A stretch of 64,000 nt of DNA. It comes from Diphasiastrum complanatum (Eukaryota > Streptophyta > Lycopodiopsida > Lycopodiales > Lycopodiaceae). Positions 35,730-47,877 of the stretch are shown here, piece after piece (the first letter of the stretch is position 1; the number at the start of each line of letters is the position of its first letter). The translations under genes were made by a program, and so were the position numbers. The stretch lies in the NCBI GenBank assembly GCA_029204225.1, contig CM055098.1, forward strand, positions 13,419,815-13,483,814, written 5' to 3'. The notes beneath the pieces were generated by a model. It was not told the DNA's origin. It saw only the letters and a list, made by a program, of their open reading frames with translations, and did no database searches.

Positions 35730-36745
35730 ACTCTTGATAGAACCATTTGATCTACTCTCTCTATGAGGAAATGTGACTCCACTTTCTGGAAAAATGACTT
35801 TCTTTGAATCATAACAAAAGAATGTAGAAGAACCATCTCCTTCAAGCAGGCACCTAGCAACATCTTTTTTCATATGATGAAAGAAATCATTAGCAACAAT
35901 CTTTTACAAGGAAGAACCTTCACCTCCATTGATGAAGTTAGCTCTTTCCTTAGCTTTTTAATGCTTGCACTTGCCATGAAGAACCATTGAAACACCATCA
36001 TTATCCTCAAGACTAGCCAAGTTAGCACAAAGATGAACATCTCTAAGAAGCATATTAGATCTTGACCTAGATCTAGCATAAGGAAGCTTTTTAGACTTTG
36101 CATAAGATCCACCAATATTATTGGTGCTAGAAGGTAACTTTGGAAAGTTGAGACCAATCTCCTTTTCCATTCCATCCTTTTTGTTAGCCATAACAAAAGC
36201 ATCAAGCTTGAAAAGTCTACCTTGTCTATTGCCCCTAGCAACCAAGATTTCTTCCTTTGTAATGAAACAAGCATCACCACCAAACATTACCATGTATCCT
36301 TTCTTTATCATTTGACCAACACCTAGCAAATTCTTTGAAAGTGAAGGAATGTAAAGAACCATCAAGTCTTGCTTTCCTATTAGTAGAGAGACAAATAGGA
36401 ATTGAATCAATACCTTCAATCACACACTCACCACCATTGGCCATGTGAATTGCTTTCTTGGATCCATCATAAGTGACCAAAGAAGTAAAGAACTCCTTGT
36501 GACTAGTCATGTGTGAACTAGCTCCACTATCAATCCACCATGAATCTTTGTCACCTTCACTTGATATTAGACTTGAAGAACACTTCAAAAGAGAATCACC
36601 ACCACCTAGATCCTCATCATTAGTAGTAAAGTTGCTCTGCTTGCTAGCTTCATCTCTTTTCTTCTTCAAACATGCATTTGCAAAATGCCCTTTGATTCCA
36701 CAATAAAAGCATTTTAACTTTGACTTATCTAATTTTTAAACCATC
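35730..36745 (-). pseudogene. Copia (B-like): knuckle, protease, pre-integrase, integrase tail
   Basis: Reading leftwards: CFYCGIKGHFANAC is an intact CCHC knuckle (about 36712-36671). Then come WWIDSGASSHMTSHKEFF (protease) and a frame-broken pre-integrase with GRLFKLDAFVMANKKDG and LPYARSRSRSN. Most of the integrase core is deleted. KKVIFPESGVTF and a polar linker end near 35750. The order and residues match copia B, so this is a second member in opposite orientation. At its left it joins gypsy integrase sequence; at its right, the leader of gypsy D. Confidence 0.82.
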
Positions 36746-38628
36746 ATGAATCTGTCTCCCCAAATCTGACTGTGGCAACTTCACAAAACTGCCAAACAGG
36801 GTCTTGAATTCCCAACTGATGTTTGGAGGCCTAAATCTTGACAACTTGCCTTGCCCTCTTAACTCAAGATAAAAAAAAGAATGAACTACCATCTATCAGA
36901 GGGGCGAGCCTAAACAGTAAGATCTGAAGATTTTACTCAGAAAAAACTCTCTGGACCTGTTTTGGTTCCCCAGAACTCCAAAACTACTTAACTTGGCTCG
37001 CCTAGCTCAAATTAGAGAGACAATTACTTGCTAAAGACTGTATCAAAAGGGCGAGCCAAGAGCTTGAGCCATTGCCGAGATATCTGACTTCAAAGTTTTT
37101 GAGAAACTTGCCTCTACAGCCTCGTTAAAAACCCATCTTGGCTCGTCTCCTTCACCATTAATAGATCTCATTGAGCCCAGTACATTTCCAAAGGGCGAGC
37201 CAAGAGCCCAAGTACTCATCATTCTAGATTGAAAAGTGTGAAAATCCTGATTTTTTACATTTTCTGGGATCCCAAACAGCCTGCCAACTGGGATTCAAGA
37301 ATTGATAAATCCCAAAGTGTCATATCTCACTACTCTCTCAAGGTCTTGGTTCGCCTATTTGCAGGTTGCATTACCCACTCAAAAAGAGCTTAATTTGAGT
37401 CAGGAGAGCCCAGACACCCAAAGAATCAGCCAGAAAGTCGAAAAATCCAATATTTACTATTTTTGGCCTAAATTCTTCATTTTTGGATATGTTGGTTCGC
37501 CTCTTTCACCATTAATAGATCTCATTGATTTTAGTACACCATCCAGAGGGCGAACCAAGAGCCCAAGCACCCATCATGTTGCATTGAAAAATGTGAAAAT
37601 CCTGATTTTTGCACTTTTTGGGATCCCCAATCTAAGAGACTTTTTGTGAGTGTCATATCTCATTGTTCCCTCAAGGTCTTGCTTAGCCTATTTGCAAGTG
37701 GCATCCTCTACTTGTGAAGAAGCTAATTTGAGTCAGGAGAACCAAGATACCCACAGGATTGGCCAGAACTAGAGAAAATCCACAATCTACTATTTTTGGC
37801 CTACAGGCTTCAATTCTAGATATTTTGACTCACCTCTTTCAGATCTGAGAGATCTAATACATATGTTGACATCTCTAGAAGGGCGAGCCAAACCTTCTGA
37901 AGGATCCATAGTTTTGGACTTTTTTTCACTCCTAGCTTCCTACAATCCCAAAATCACCCCAGGACTCCAAAATTTGATATCTTGACTCCCCCCTTGGGTA
38001 TAACCTACATCCATTCACCCTTTATCATTGGCCAAAGAGGAGATCAAAAATCTCATCCTATTTCCAACCATCACACTTTTTGTTCTCACCCAGCTACATT
38101 GTTAGAATTGCCTTCCCATTTTGGGATCCCAAATCTACAAGACCTTTTGTGAATCCCAAATCTACAATCCCCAATTCTCCAAATTCCCATATTCACGTTT
38201 CCCATTCCCATCTTAAATCCCCAGATTTGCTTCCCTCATTCAGTCTCTGACAATCCCCAAATCCACATGTCTTGAGAGTTGTTACAAATCCCATATCTGC
38301 ATTCCCCAAATTCCAACACCCAAATTCTGGGATCCCAAAAATCCTAGAATCCCCAATTCCACCTCCCCAGCTCTCATTCCCCAATTCCATATTCCAAACC
38401 TTACATTCGTACATTTCCAATCTCACATTCCCAGAGTTTGAATTCTTGAATTCCCAAACAAGATACTTTTCTTTGCTGCGAACTTAGACAAGATCTTTTG
38501 TTTGGATGCAACTAAGATCATGTCGAAAGACTAAATCTAGGATCTCGAGAGAGGGAGGAAGTTCACTTGGAGACCAGGAACCATCAACTAGCCATCCCCA
38601 ACCCTAGAATCTCCAAGAGCAGTTCGAC
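36746..38628 (+). repeat. Gypsy D 5' leader with degenerate tandem units
   Basis: Non-coding, 1.9 kb upstream of the D gag. Units of roughly 330-355 bp recur, seen as TCACCATTAATAGATCTCATTGA at 37152 and 37506, and TGTCATATCTCA at 37319 and 37651. A shorter signature GGCGAGCCAAG appears at about 36902, 37049, 37193, 37548 and 37882. From about 38100 the sequence becomes rich in CCCAAATTC-type pieces. The same signature reappears after integrase (44437). No 5' LTR or primer site could be found, so the left end of D is missing or hidden. Confidence 0.6.
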
Positions 38629-39867
38629 ATGGCTGCCAATAATCCAAACCAACCTCAAGAGAATCCAATACCACCTGAGGCACCAGGAGCCCAAAGGATC
38701 CCCAACCTGTTAGCCTTTGTTGTACCATTACCAGGAGCCATTCCGCATAATCGATGAGCTCCTAGACTTAATCTGCCATGATATGATGGTACTACTGACC
38801 CAGCACGCTGCTTCTTCATTTGTGGCCATGGCCATTGCTATAAAGATTGCCCATCCCGACCAATAGAGCTGCAAGTTGACGCACTTGTCAACCTTGCAAC
38901 TATTGTACATGATAGGAGAGCGAAATCCACAAAACTAGAAGCCCCTGTCTACGTTCAGACACGTGCCCAACACTTGAAAGAGTTCCCAGTGGTAGAGAGA
39001 ATTTTGAACGAGGAGCATAGTCAACCCCATACTATAAGCTACTACACTAAATCCACTGGACCAAGAGAGTATCCCAACCCACAAAAAGAAAAAGATCATT
39101 ATATCAAGGTAAAAAAGTGGATCCAAGAAGAGCAAGCTAAGGCCCCTATTGGTGATCTCAATCGGCCAATAGAACCTATGGATTCACCTGTACACTCAAA
39201 CAAAGCTGTGAATGCTCCTACCTCAACCATGAGCCAGAAAGGGCTTATCCAGCCTGAGTTTGATGAAGAACGCTTCACCTCCCTAGAACCAGAAGGGAGT
39301 GGGACTGAAGCCTTAACTGCTTTATTGTCCAGTCATGTCACCCTGCTCTTAGGTGATGTTTTGAAGAGTTCCAAACCCCTATGCGAAGCCTTAACTATCT
39401 GGTTAGGAGATAAAAATACACCTACAAGACCCTCCATGACTGGAGAGAGTGATGATGACCAGTTCGTAATGGTCGTTGGTGCTACTTGGGAAAATGAGAA
39501 AAGTAATGTTACCCTACCTGTTCAGCACAAGAACCTCCCTTCAGTAGCTGCTGTTATTGACAGTGGTTCAGGTGTAAACATCATGTCATCACACATATAT
39601 CGAGAGTGGGGGCTGAGTGTCTTAAAGCCCGCAGGTTTTTCTATAAAACTTGCTGATCAGAGTTGTGTCAAACCCATGAAAATTGTTGAAAATGTACATG
39701 TGGAGGTCGCTAACCTTCGCTTTGTCATTAACTTCACAGTCTTAGATCTTCCGAAAACAACCTCATCTTACCAACTTTTGTTAGGAAGAGCTTGGCTAAA
39801 GTTAGCCAAAGTATGCCATGATTGGGTACAGATTGTATTACATTGGAGAATCAGGATCGAGCTGTGA
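38629..39867 (+). pseudogene. Gypsy D gag remnant and protease
   Basis: Starts MAANNPNQPQENPIPP, a proline-rich gag N-terminus, reaching YDGTTDPARC. It then passes directly to a knuckle ICGHGHCYKDC (38809-38850), so the capsid core that normally lies between is deleted. Stops at about 38755 and 38785 precede an open 297-codon stretch. That stretch holds a Glu-rich linker and the retropepsin VIDSGSGVNIMS (catalytic Asp at 39559), then LLLGRAWLK, the closing protease motif. Knuckle and linker match the E family, so D and E are related gypsy lineages. About 900 bp of frame-broken linker (39868-40775) follow before RT. Confidence 0.85.
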
Positions 39868-40775
39868 GAGCCGATCCGAATACTTGGACCATTAAGCCTC
39901 CGATCCCCTTAGAAGAAACAACTCACCCACTACCGATCAGACGATCGATTGAAATCTAAAGAAGCGCTACAAGCCATTGGAAATCCATCAAGACTCTGAT
40001 ACTGATATCATCAATTGGATTGATGCTCTAACTACAGTCGATTGTATGAGCTCCATAAAAGGATCCATCTCCCTACTCTGAGAAGTCAATCAAGAGTCAA
40101 AACCTGCAAACCAAAAGTCTGTCACCCTTGATGATGAGATCAAAATTGGGGTAAACATTTTCGAACTATCATGGCTTCCATTAGAACCACCCCCAGAACC
40201 CTGTGAAGAAGAATTTCTTCCTTGGTGCTCAATAATCACCTTGGAAGATGATGTGGGATATTCTGACGAACAAGCATTATCTTACTTTGATCCCCAACAT
40301 TATGGAGAAAGATGACTACTACAAGACATCCCTAAATCTCATCCATGGCTAAGGTCTCTAAAGAGCCTCGCCCCACAAGTGTATATCAATACCGGGTCAA
40401 GATAAGACAATGGGACAATCCAGTAAGCCGTAACCAGTGTGAACACCATGTTGTGGGACCCCCTTGAGAAGACAGTTTTTTCCTCAAACCCTCCTATCTG
40501 CTCGTGCTCTGTCAATACGGTGGCAGTGAAGAAACCAACTTCCAAAATACCTGCTAATCTAAAGGGAAAAGCTAAGATGGGTTGTGATCGTCCACAACTC
40601 ATGAATACCAAAATTCAACCAATAGACACTGCATCTAAGGTCTCAAAAAGAGTCTCGACAACATCCACGTCTCCATCCCAAAATCAGGAACTAAGACATG
40701 ATTCAGAATCGATGGTTGAGCCTTTGCACGATGTACCAGCGTACTTTTGAGACTATACCTTAGATGATGTGATCG
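39868..40775 (+). other. Gypsy D protease-RT linker, broken
   Basis: Coding-like but interrupted by stops and frame changes. Polar composition with few motifs. Positional counterpart of the Ser/Lys-rich linker in E1 and E2. Confidence 0.5.
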
Positions 40776-43613
40776 TTGCTATGCCCCAAGCCCAGCGGGA
40801 ACCCGACTCGAATGACACACCTGAAAATTCTTGTTCGTATGAGGGTCCTGCAAAAAGTCCAACCTCTAGATCTAGTCGATCCTGGAGAAGGAGAGAGGAT
40901 AGTCTATGTAGGTGAACAACTTACTACTGAAGAGCTATCCGATCTAAGAGACCTCCTACGAGAATACCGCGATTGTTTTGCATGGTCCTACAAGGATCTG
41001 AAGGGAATACCACCTGAAGTAGTGCAACACACCATTCCGTTAGTCGATGGTGCCGAACCGAAAGTGAGTCAACCTTATCGCTGCAACCCCCATTACTCTG
41101 AACTGATTCAACAAGAGTTGGAAAAGTTACTAGAAGCTGGATTCATATATGAGATTGAGCATACTGACTGGGTATCCCCAATTGTGATTGTGCCTAAAAA
41201 GAACGAGAAACTACGCATTTGTGTAGACCTTAAAAAACTTAACGCAGTCACAAAGCAGGACCACTTTTCCTTGCCCTTTACCAAAGGAGCGCTCGAACGA
41301 ATAGCAGGAGAAGAGGCCTATAGTTTCCTCAACGGATTCAGTGGGTATAACCAAGTGCAAATAGCACCTGAAGACCAGCATAAAACTGCCTTTGCAACCG
41401 CATGGGGGACTTATGCTTTTCGCGTAATGCCATTTGGGTTGTGTAATGCACCAAGCACTTCCAGAGGGTTATGCAACATGCCTTCAAGGAGTTTCTTAAG
41501 AAATTCTTAGAAGTATTCCTTGATGATTTGTGTGTACATTCAGCCCGTAGGTATCACTTAAATCGCCTGGAACGAATTCTGCAACAATGTCGAAGATATG
41601 GCATTTCCCTTAACCCAGCCAAATGCCAAATATGGGTAACTCATGGCATCGTGCTAGGACATATCATATCGCAATACGGAATTGCCACTGATCCAGATAA
41701 GATAAAAGTAATAATTGAGATGACCCTGTCCAAAACAGTGCGTGATGTCTATACCTTTATGGGGCATGCCAATTACTATAGATGTTTCATATTACTATTT
41801 GCATTATTGGCCTTGCCTCTCTACCACCTCACTATTGGACCTAAGTGTACACAGGAAGCCCTAGATGCCTTCGAGAAGATTAAGCAAGCCTTGGTCACCA
41901 CCCCAATCCTACGGTCTCCAAATTGGAGCATCGAATTTCACGTGCACATGTTTGCATCTAAGTATGCAATAGGGATCGTGTTGACCCAACCAGGTGAGAA
42001 AAAGAAAGATTTCCCCATCCGCTTCGCAAGTCGTCAGCTCATTGAAGCCGAAGTTAACTACACTACCACCGAACGGGAGGCCCTTGCCATGATTTTTAGC
42101 ATTAAGAAATTTCGACATTACCTTTTGGCCAACCCTTTCGCCTTATATGTTGACCATCAACCATTGTTATATCTGGTAAATCGACCTTGTACACGGGCCG
42201 TATTATACACGATGGCTTTTACAGCTTCAAGAGTTTGAATTTCGGATAGCGGTTAGGACCGGAAAACAACATTATTTGGCTGACCACCTTTCTAGATTGA
42301 CAACACGTCGAGAAGAAGTGGGAGTTGATGATGAACTCCCGAATGCTCATATTTTTTATGCTGATGTAGTTCCAGAATGGGCTGCCGATATAGTTGAGTA
42401 TCTTGTGAGGGGACGACCTGATCCTTCCCTACCTTCCATAGATCAACGAAAGTTGATAATAAAAGTTGCCCCGTATAGCTTAATAGTTGGACAAATTTAT
42501 CGAATGGGGATAGACCATATCCTTTGAAGATGCCTATTGGACCATGAAATAAAACCTATTATTAGTACAACTCATGAAGGAATTGGTGGTGGTCACTTGG
42601 TCACTGACGCTACTACTCGAAAGGTCCTCCAAGAAGGATTTTGGTGGCCTACCCTACACCGTGATGTGGCAACCTTTGTGAAACACTGTGATGTGTGCCA
42701 AAGAGCCACAAAACCGAGAAAATCTGGGTTTATGCCTTTAAAGCCTATTATAGCAAAAAATCTTTTCGAAAAATGGGGCATAGATTATGTTGGTCCCATC
42801 CACCCAGCCGCTAGAAGAAGTCAAGCCCGATATATTATAGTGGCAACAGATTATTTTACAAAGTGGGTAGAAGCGAAGGCCATTAGAGTAGCCAATGCAG
42901 CCAACACAGCTAAGTTTCTCTATGAGAACATCATCACGCGCTTCGGATGCCCTTTAGAACTTGTGAGTGATCGCAAAACTCACTTCCTAAATGAAATAGT
43001 ACGAATACTCCTAGCTGAATTCCTTGTGGTTCATCGCAAGAGTACGCCTTATTATCCCCAATGTAATGGATAGGCCGAATCTTCCAACAAGATTTTGTGC
43101 AATATTATCACAAAGACCGTGGAAGCCAGTAGGTCCGATTGGGAACATAAACTCCAAGCAGCTTTATGGGCGTTTCGAACAACCTATAAGCTTGCCACTG
43201 GCCATACCCCATTTCAACTAGTCTATGGACTCGAGGCTGTAATGCCTGCTAAGTTCATTGTCCCTAGCCTAAGAGTAGCCGTGACGGAACGATTAGACAC
43301 AAGTAAGTCTACCCAACGTCGATTAGGCTTACTGATGAATTTATGTGAAACCCGAACCATTGCCTTGCATGCATTGCACACCGAAAAGAAATACCGCAAA
43401 GCCTAGCATGACAATGTCCTAAAACAAAAGGACTTACACAAAGGTGACCTAGCATTAATGTATCAGAGCAAGGTCACGAAAGGCAAATTGAAATTTTCAG
43501 ACCTCGGTCCCTACCAAGTAATGAAAATATTCGAGAATGGCTCAATTCAATTGGCCACACTGGAGGGTGACCTTTTACCCACCTTTGTAAATGGTAGTCA
43601 GCTAAGGCGCTAG
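40776..43613 (+). pseudogene. Gypsy D reverse transcriptase, RNase H and integrase
   Basis: RT starts near 40930 (LRDLLREYRDCFAWSYKDL) and has EHTDWVSPIVIVPKK, RICVDLKKLN, FRVMPFGLCNAP and the catalytic FLDDL (about 41518-41532). RNase H has FASRQL, TTEREALAMIFSIKKFRHYL and DHQPLLYL. Integrase follows with an HHCC zinc finger (THEGIGGGH...CDVCQRA), the core IDYVGP, LVSDRKTHF and an NG-stop-AESSNK, then a C-terminal KGDLALMYQ..GPYQV region. Frame shifts lie near 41455 and 42205. Stops lie at 42525, 43072 (TAG where CAG is expected) and 43405 (TAG where a Trp is usual). Only these few lesions separate it from an intact frame, so D is the youngest gypsy here. Confidence 0.93.
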
Positions 43614-44890
43614 TACCACTTACCTCCCACTGTATAAACTTCATCATTTTTTTTTGTATGATTCTTTTTTGCCTTTCTTTGGATTTTCCCAGTTGTTTAT
43701 GAACGGTTCTTCTATTTGTCTGTCTTTTTGTGATACAATGTACAGGGAGTGGTGTTATGTGTAGAGAGTAGAGCATCTCTAGGGACGAAAAAACAATCTA
43801 TATGGTTCATGGAGTTAGTACAGGTTACAGGTAAGGACGTTGAAGGCCACCAAATATAGTACTGTGCAACAAAGTGAATCAACATTGGGTCAAAAAAAAA
43901 AAAAAAAAAGAGGGAGAGTTCTATATTCAAAAAAAAAAAACTTTGAACTCAATGCCAAAATCAGTGCTAGTGAAGGAAATACCATATGCCAATGATCGAA
44001 ACAGTTCCAAACTCTTCACTATTCAGCCAAGTAGAACAACACAAGTCACTAGCGGAGACAAAAACCTCAATATCTCTCCCAATTTTCACTGTCTTGATTC
44101 TCCTATTTGACCATGGCTAGAACACATCTTGATAAGTCTAAATTGAGTTAGGGGAACCATGAACCCTAAATCCCAACCCTGTAGGCCAAAAATAGTAAAA
44201 ATCACTTAAACCCACCTACAGGCTTGCCTTTCTGAGATGTTGCCTTGCCCTCTTCACAGTAGACTCCTCATATTATGCTCTATCAACAATGAGTGAGGCA
44301 AACCAAGACTCCCAGCCAATTTTTGTTGGACCCATTTTTCAAAAATCACTAAACAGGTTTCCCAAACGTGTGAGACATCATGCTTCGCCCCCTTAATATT
44401 TTGCACATCTTTCTATGCTAAAACTACTGTCCAATTGGCGAGCCAAGATCCCCAGCCAAACTCCCAAAAATAGAGATTTAGTGATTTTTTGAGTTGAACT
44501 AAGTTTTTTGGCCATTTTTAGCACTGTTTTGGATCCCCACACGTGTGAATGACCTGATCTTGGTTCGCCTATGTCACCATTGATCTTAGAATGTCCTTTT
44601 TAGTCAATTTGATATCTAACATCTTGGTTCCCCAAATTTGAAAGGGGGGGGGGGGGGGGGGTCTATATAAGGAGGTGGGATCCATTCAAAACTCACACTT
44701 GCTAGAGACATGCTGCCGAAATTTTCTAGAAATTTTCCAGCATCCCCAAAGCACAATCCAGCAGTCATAAAGGTCATCCATTCATTCTCAAAGCTCACTT
44801 GCTATATTTAGCAACTTTTATTGCTCCTTTTCACTTTTAACTTACTATTTCGGGACAATTAAGCACTTTTTGGGCTTAAAACTTGCCAAG
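43614..44890 (+). repeat. Spacer between D integrase and the extra ORF
   Basis: About 1.3 kb, non-coding, with pyrimidine-rich stretches, poly-A runs near 43891 and 43930, leader-like units (GGCCAAAAATAGTAAAAATC, GGCGAGCCAAGATC) and an 18-G run at 44644-44661. Sequence character matches the leader of D, so leader-type repeats flank pol on both sides. Confidence 0.6.
44664..44670 (+). promoter_or_regulatory. TATA-like site before the extra ORF
   Basis: TATATAA directly after the G run, followed by GGAGGTGGGATCC, about 220 bp before the ATG at 44891. Spacing and context would suit a promoter for a separate transcript. Inference only. Confidence 0.35.
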
Positions 44891-47838
44891 ATGGTGAAGG
44901 AGGATAAGGATAAAAGGCAAAGCCATAATTGATCCTACACGACCAGTCAAAAAGCTCAAGCTCACACAAGAGTTGGACCCAGATTTCATTGTGGGAGAAG
45001 AGGATCTCACTCCACATGCATCAGATGATGAAATGATGGAGGAAAAGCTGGTCGTACCGGAACTCCTCCTGGTGCCAAATCCCTACGAGGCACGGAAATG
45101 GTGGAAATCAGGGGAGCCCCTATTGAAGACCTGCAGATTTCAAGACTATTCTCCTCCTATACGCCAATTCACGATCATTGTGGAATATGCATTCCGCTCA
45201 ACCGTTTAGGATATTCCGAGCTTCAAGTACAGGCTGAACCAAGTGACACACACCGTCTCATTTGCCACAGAAGCACTTATGGCAATTGGCATTCCTGATG
45301 GGCCAAGGCACATGTCTACACACAAGACAAGGGCCATGAAAGTCGAAAAGTATATGGACATTACTAAAAAGGCATGGCGCACGAATGATGGCCTATTACT
45401 TGAAGCCATCATTGATGAAGTTCTTCAAGGAGCTGCTACCTTTGTAGTCAACTTTTCTGAGGTGGCAAGGTCAAGAAAGGCTCGCATTTCAATGACCTTC
45501 TTTATGTACCTACTAGTTGCTATTACTGAGCCAGATGGATACAACTATAGTTGGGCTCACCTAGTCCGAGAAGAAATTTCTAAGGCCCTTCTCTCTCAAA
45601 AGAAGCATACTGCGGTGGGATCACTTCTCACTCAACTAGCAATACACCAAGCGGGCAACCTAATTGATCCTTCAACGGACTTTCCAGCAAAATCCCCCAT
45701 TGAGGCCATGTCTTCTAAGGCAAAATCTAAGAAGTCCACGCCAGAGGATAAGGATTGGCAGCAAGCAGTCCAACACCTTTCGGCAAAGCAACAGTCCAAG
45801 CCGCACCCAACTCGCCCAAACATCCTTTTGCCATGCAGTTGGAATCCACACTAATGGATGAAGCAACATCACCAGCAGCAGCAATGGCTATTCCAACTAG
45901 CCCTTCAAGGCAGAGCAGTCGACTCTAGTAGATACTCAAGCGGAAGCCACCTTTTAAGCTTCTCCCTCTACCCCAGATTCCAACAGAGATCAACTCACCA
46001 CCAAGGCACACAACTATCAAAGATCAGCCTAAAGATACCATGGTAGCAGATACCTCCAAAGAGGCTCCAGACACTCAAGGGGAAGAGATTATCATTCTTG
46101 ATCAAGGAGAAGGGTCGCCCACGCACACCTATACGGGATACCCTGATGGAGCCGACCCCCCCGATGTGTACGATAAAAATCTGCCTCAGAACGTAGAGGC
46201 TCAAGCAGCCCCATCTAGAGCCATCCACAAAATCCCAAATTTTGGCAAGCCACTAGAGGAGGTTGATGTTCCAACAGCCAGTGCACTTTCTCATGCGCAC
46301 GGCCTGATCAGGGATCTCAACTGGTTGTTGCAAGATCGACTCCACCACCATCGCCGAGCGGAGTCAGCAATGAAAGCTAAATAGGACCTTGAGCTCCACA
46401 ACCAACAATTGCAACAAGACGCTGATCACACAAGGAAGCAGATGGCCACGATGTGTTCTAGCATCCAATCACACCAACAATTGGCCTCAACATTGCACCA
46501 GGCACAAAAACACCATGACGCTCAACTCCAGGTAGAAAAGCAGCGGACCTCACGCCAGATCAATATAACTCTTGGAAAAGAAGCGGTCATTAAAACCTGG
46601 AAAAAAATGTGCGTCGACCAAAAACAAATGATTGATTTCTATCTTTCAGTTCCACCGCAACCAAATTCATCTCCGATCCCTACAGAAACATACAATGAGC
46701 TCTTAGCCAAACTTCAGACTTGTCATACATTGTTGCAGAATTTTGAAGCTCAACAGTCTGAATATACCCAACCATTCATTGAGGTAATTACTGGACTGGA
46801 GAAACAGAACGCAAAGCTAGAAAAACAGCTTGATGCTTTGCTTGCGACTAGAGAACCTCCTGCCACATCTCAAAGCGCCCCACCAGCCAGCGCACAAGCC
46901 TCCAACCCGGCCCATGTTGACTTTGATGCGTCCTTTTCTATTGACGACATTCTCGAGGAAGACCCATCTGTGGTTGCCACCACACCGGACCTTCTGTCCC
47001 CTGGTGGTTCACGCACAACAAGGCCAAGCCATGGCATAACCCCACCTAGAGCCAGAACTATATTTAAAAAACCACAGTCACTGGAAGAATCCATCCAAGA
47101 GTATGAGGCCACTTATCCAGAAGATGAGATGCGAGGGAGATATGTGTTGCCATGCTCCGCAGCTGAAATCAAAGGCAAGAAAAAACAGATCATCGCGCAG
47201 CTGGCACCCCAACCCATATGGCGCAACATCCTCTTCAAGGATGACAAAAAGGTCCTGGATGAATATTTTCGGATTCCCAGGTATCTGCGCGTGAATCCCT
47301 GCTATCTACCCATCCCCAGACGAGCAACGTGGCCCAAAAAACAGGAGAATGCCAGTGCACCACCAAACTGGCCCATCATTCCAAAATCCAGGACTTGGAA
47401 GGACCAAGCAAATTTCCAGTACGCCTTGGAGCAGTTTCATCACAGGCACCACCAATCGGTTGATTCCACGGTGCAGCAAGTGGCGCTCAACTACAAGGAA
47501 TTTGCTTTTCTTAGTACTCTCGAATTCCATTGGGGTCGCTCCTTGGGTCCCTTATTTTTCGATCCCAACACCCCTTTTCCTAGTCTTAAACGAAAGGACC
47601 AGTTAACCATGGCAAGAATTTATTACCGAGCAGCAATGACGGCATCCCAACATGCAACGCGAGTGGAAGAGTGGCAACGCTCCCAATGGTTGTCCCATAG
47701 CTCCCATGTGTTCGGGCCTCTCAAAGATGACAACACTATACGAGCCCAAGCACTGTAGGGTTACGGAAAACTCATCCAAGAAATCCGCAAGACCAATGAA
47801 GCACAGGACGCCGAGCTGCAGGAAGCCCTATTCAAGTG
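44891..47838 (+). pseudogene. Extra ORF of gypsy D, downstream of integrase
   Basis: A roughly 950-980-codon frame, sense to pol, between integrase and the polypurine tract. It starts MVKEDKDKRQS, shifts frame near 44925, and reads KKLKLTQELDPDFIVGEED. A globular part follows (45210-45630: HTVSFATEALMAIGIPDG, ARISMTFFMYLLVAITEPDG). A Ser/Lys/Pro-rich hinge is followed by an acidic region (46040-46250). A Gln/His/Lys-rich coiled-coil part (about 46390-46850) comes next, then a conserved-looking C-terminal domain with tryptophans (47200-47750). Lesions: TAG at 45207, a shift near 45854, TAG at 46382 and TAG at 47756, after which the frame continues to TGA at 47836. I recognise no known family. 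Extra ORFs in this position are known in the Tat lineage of plant gypsy elements; function unknown. Calling it an envelope would be unsupported, as no signal peptide or membrane anchor is seen. Confidence 0.72.
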
Positions 47839-47864
47839 AATTGCCATGGGATTGGCAACCATTT

Positions 47865-47877
47865 AGCAGCGGGGGAG
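47865..47877 (+). other. Polypurine tract of gypsy D
   Basis: AGCAGCGGGGGAG immediately before TGTGGGGG, the LTR start. Places the extra ORF inside the element. Confidence 0.75.

Noticed and set aside
44891-47838. Envelope gene in gypsy D
   Set aside because: Position fits, but no signal peptide, transmembrane segment or furin-type site is seen; composition is that of a soluble coiled-coil protein.
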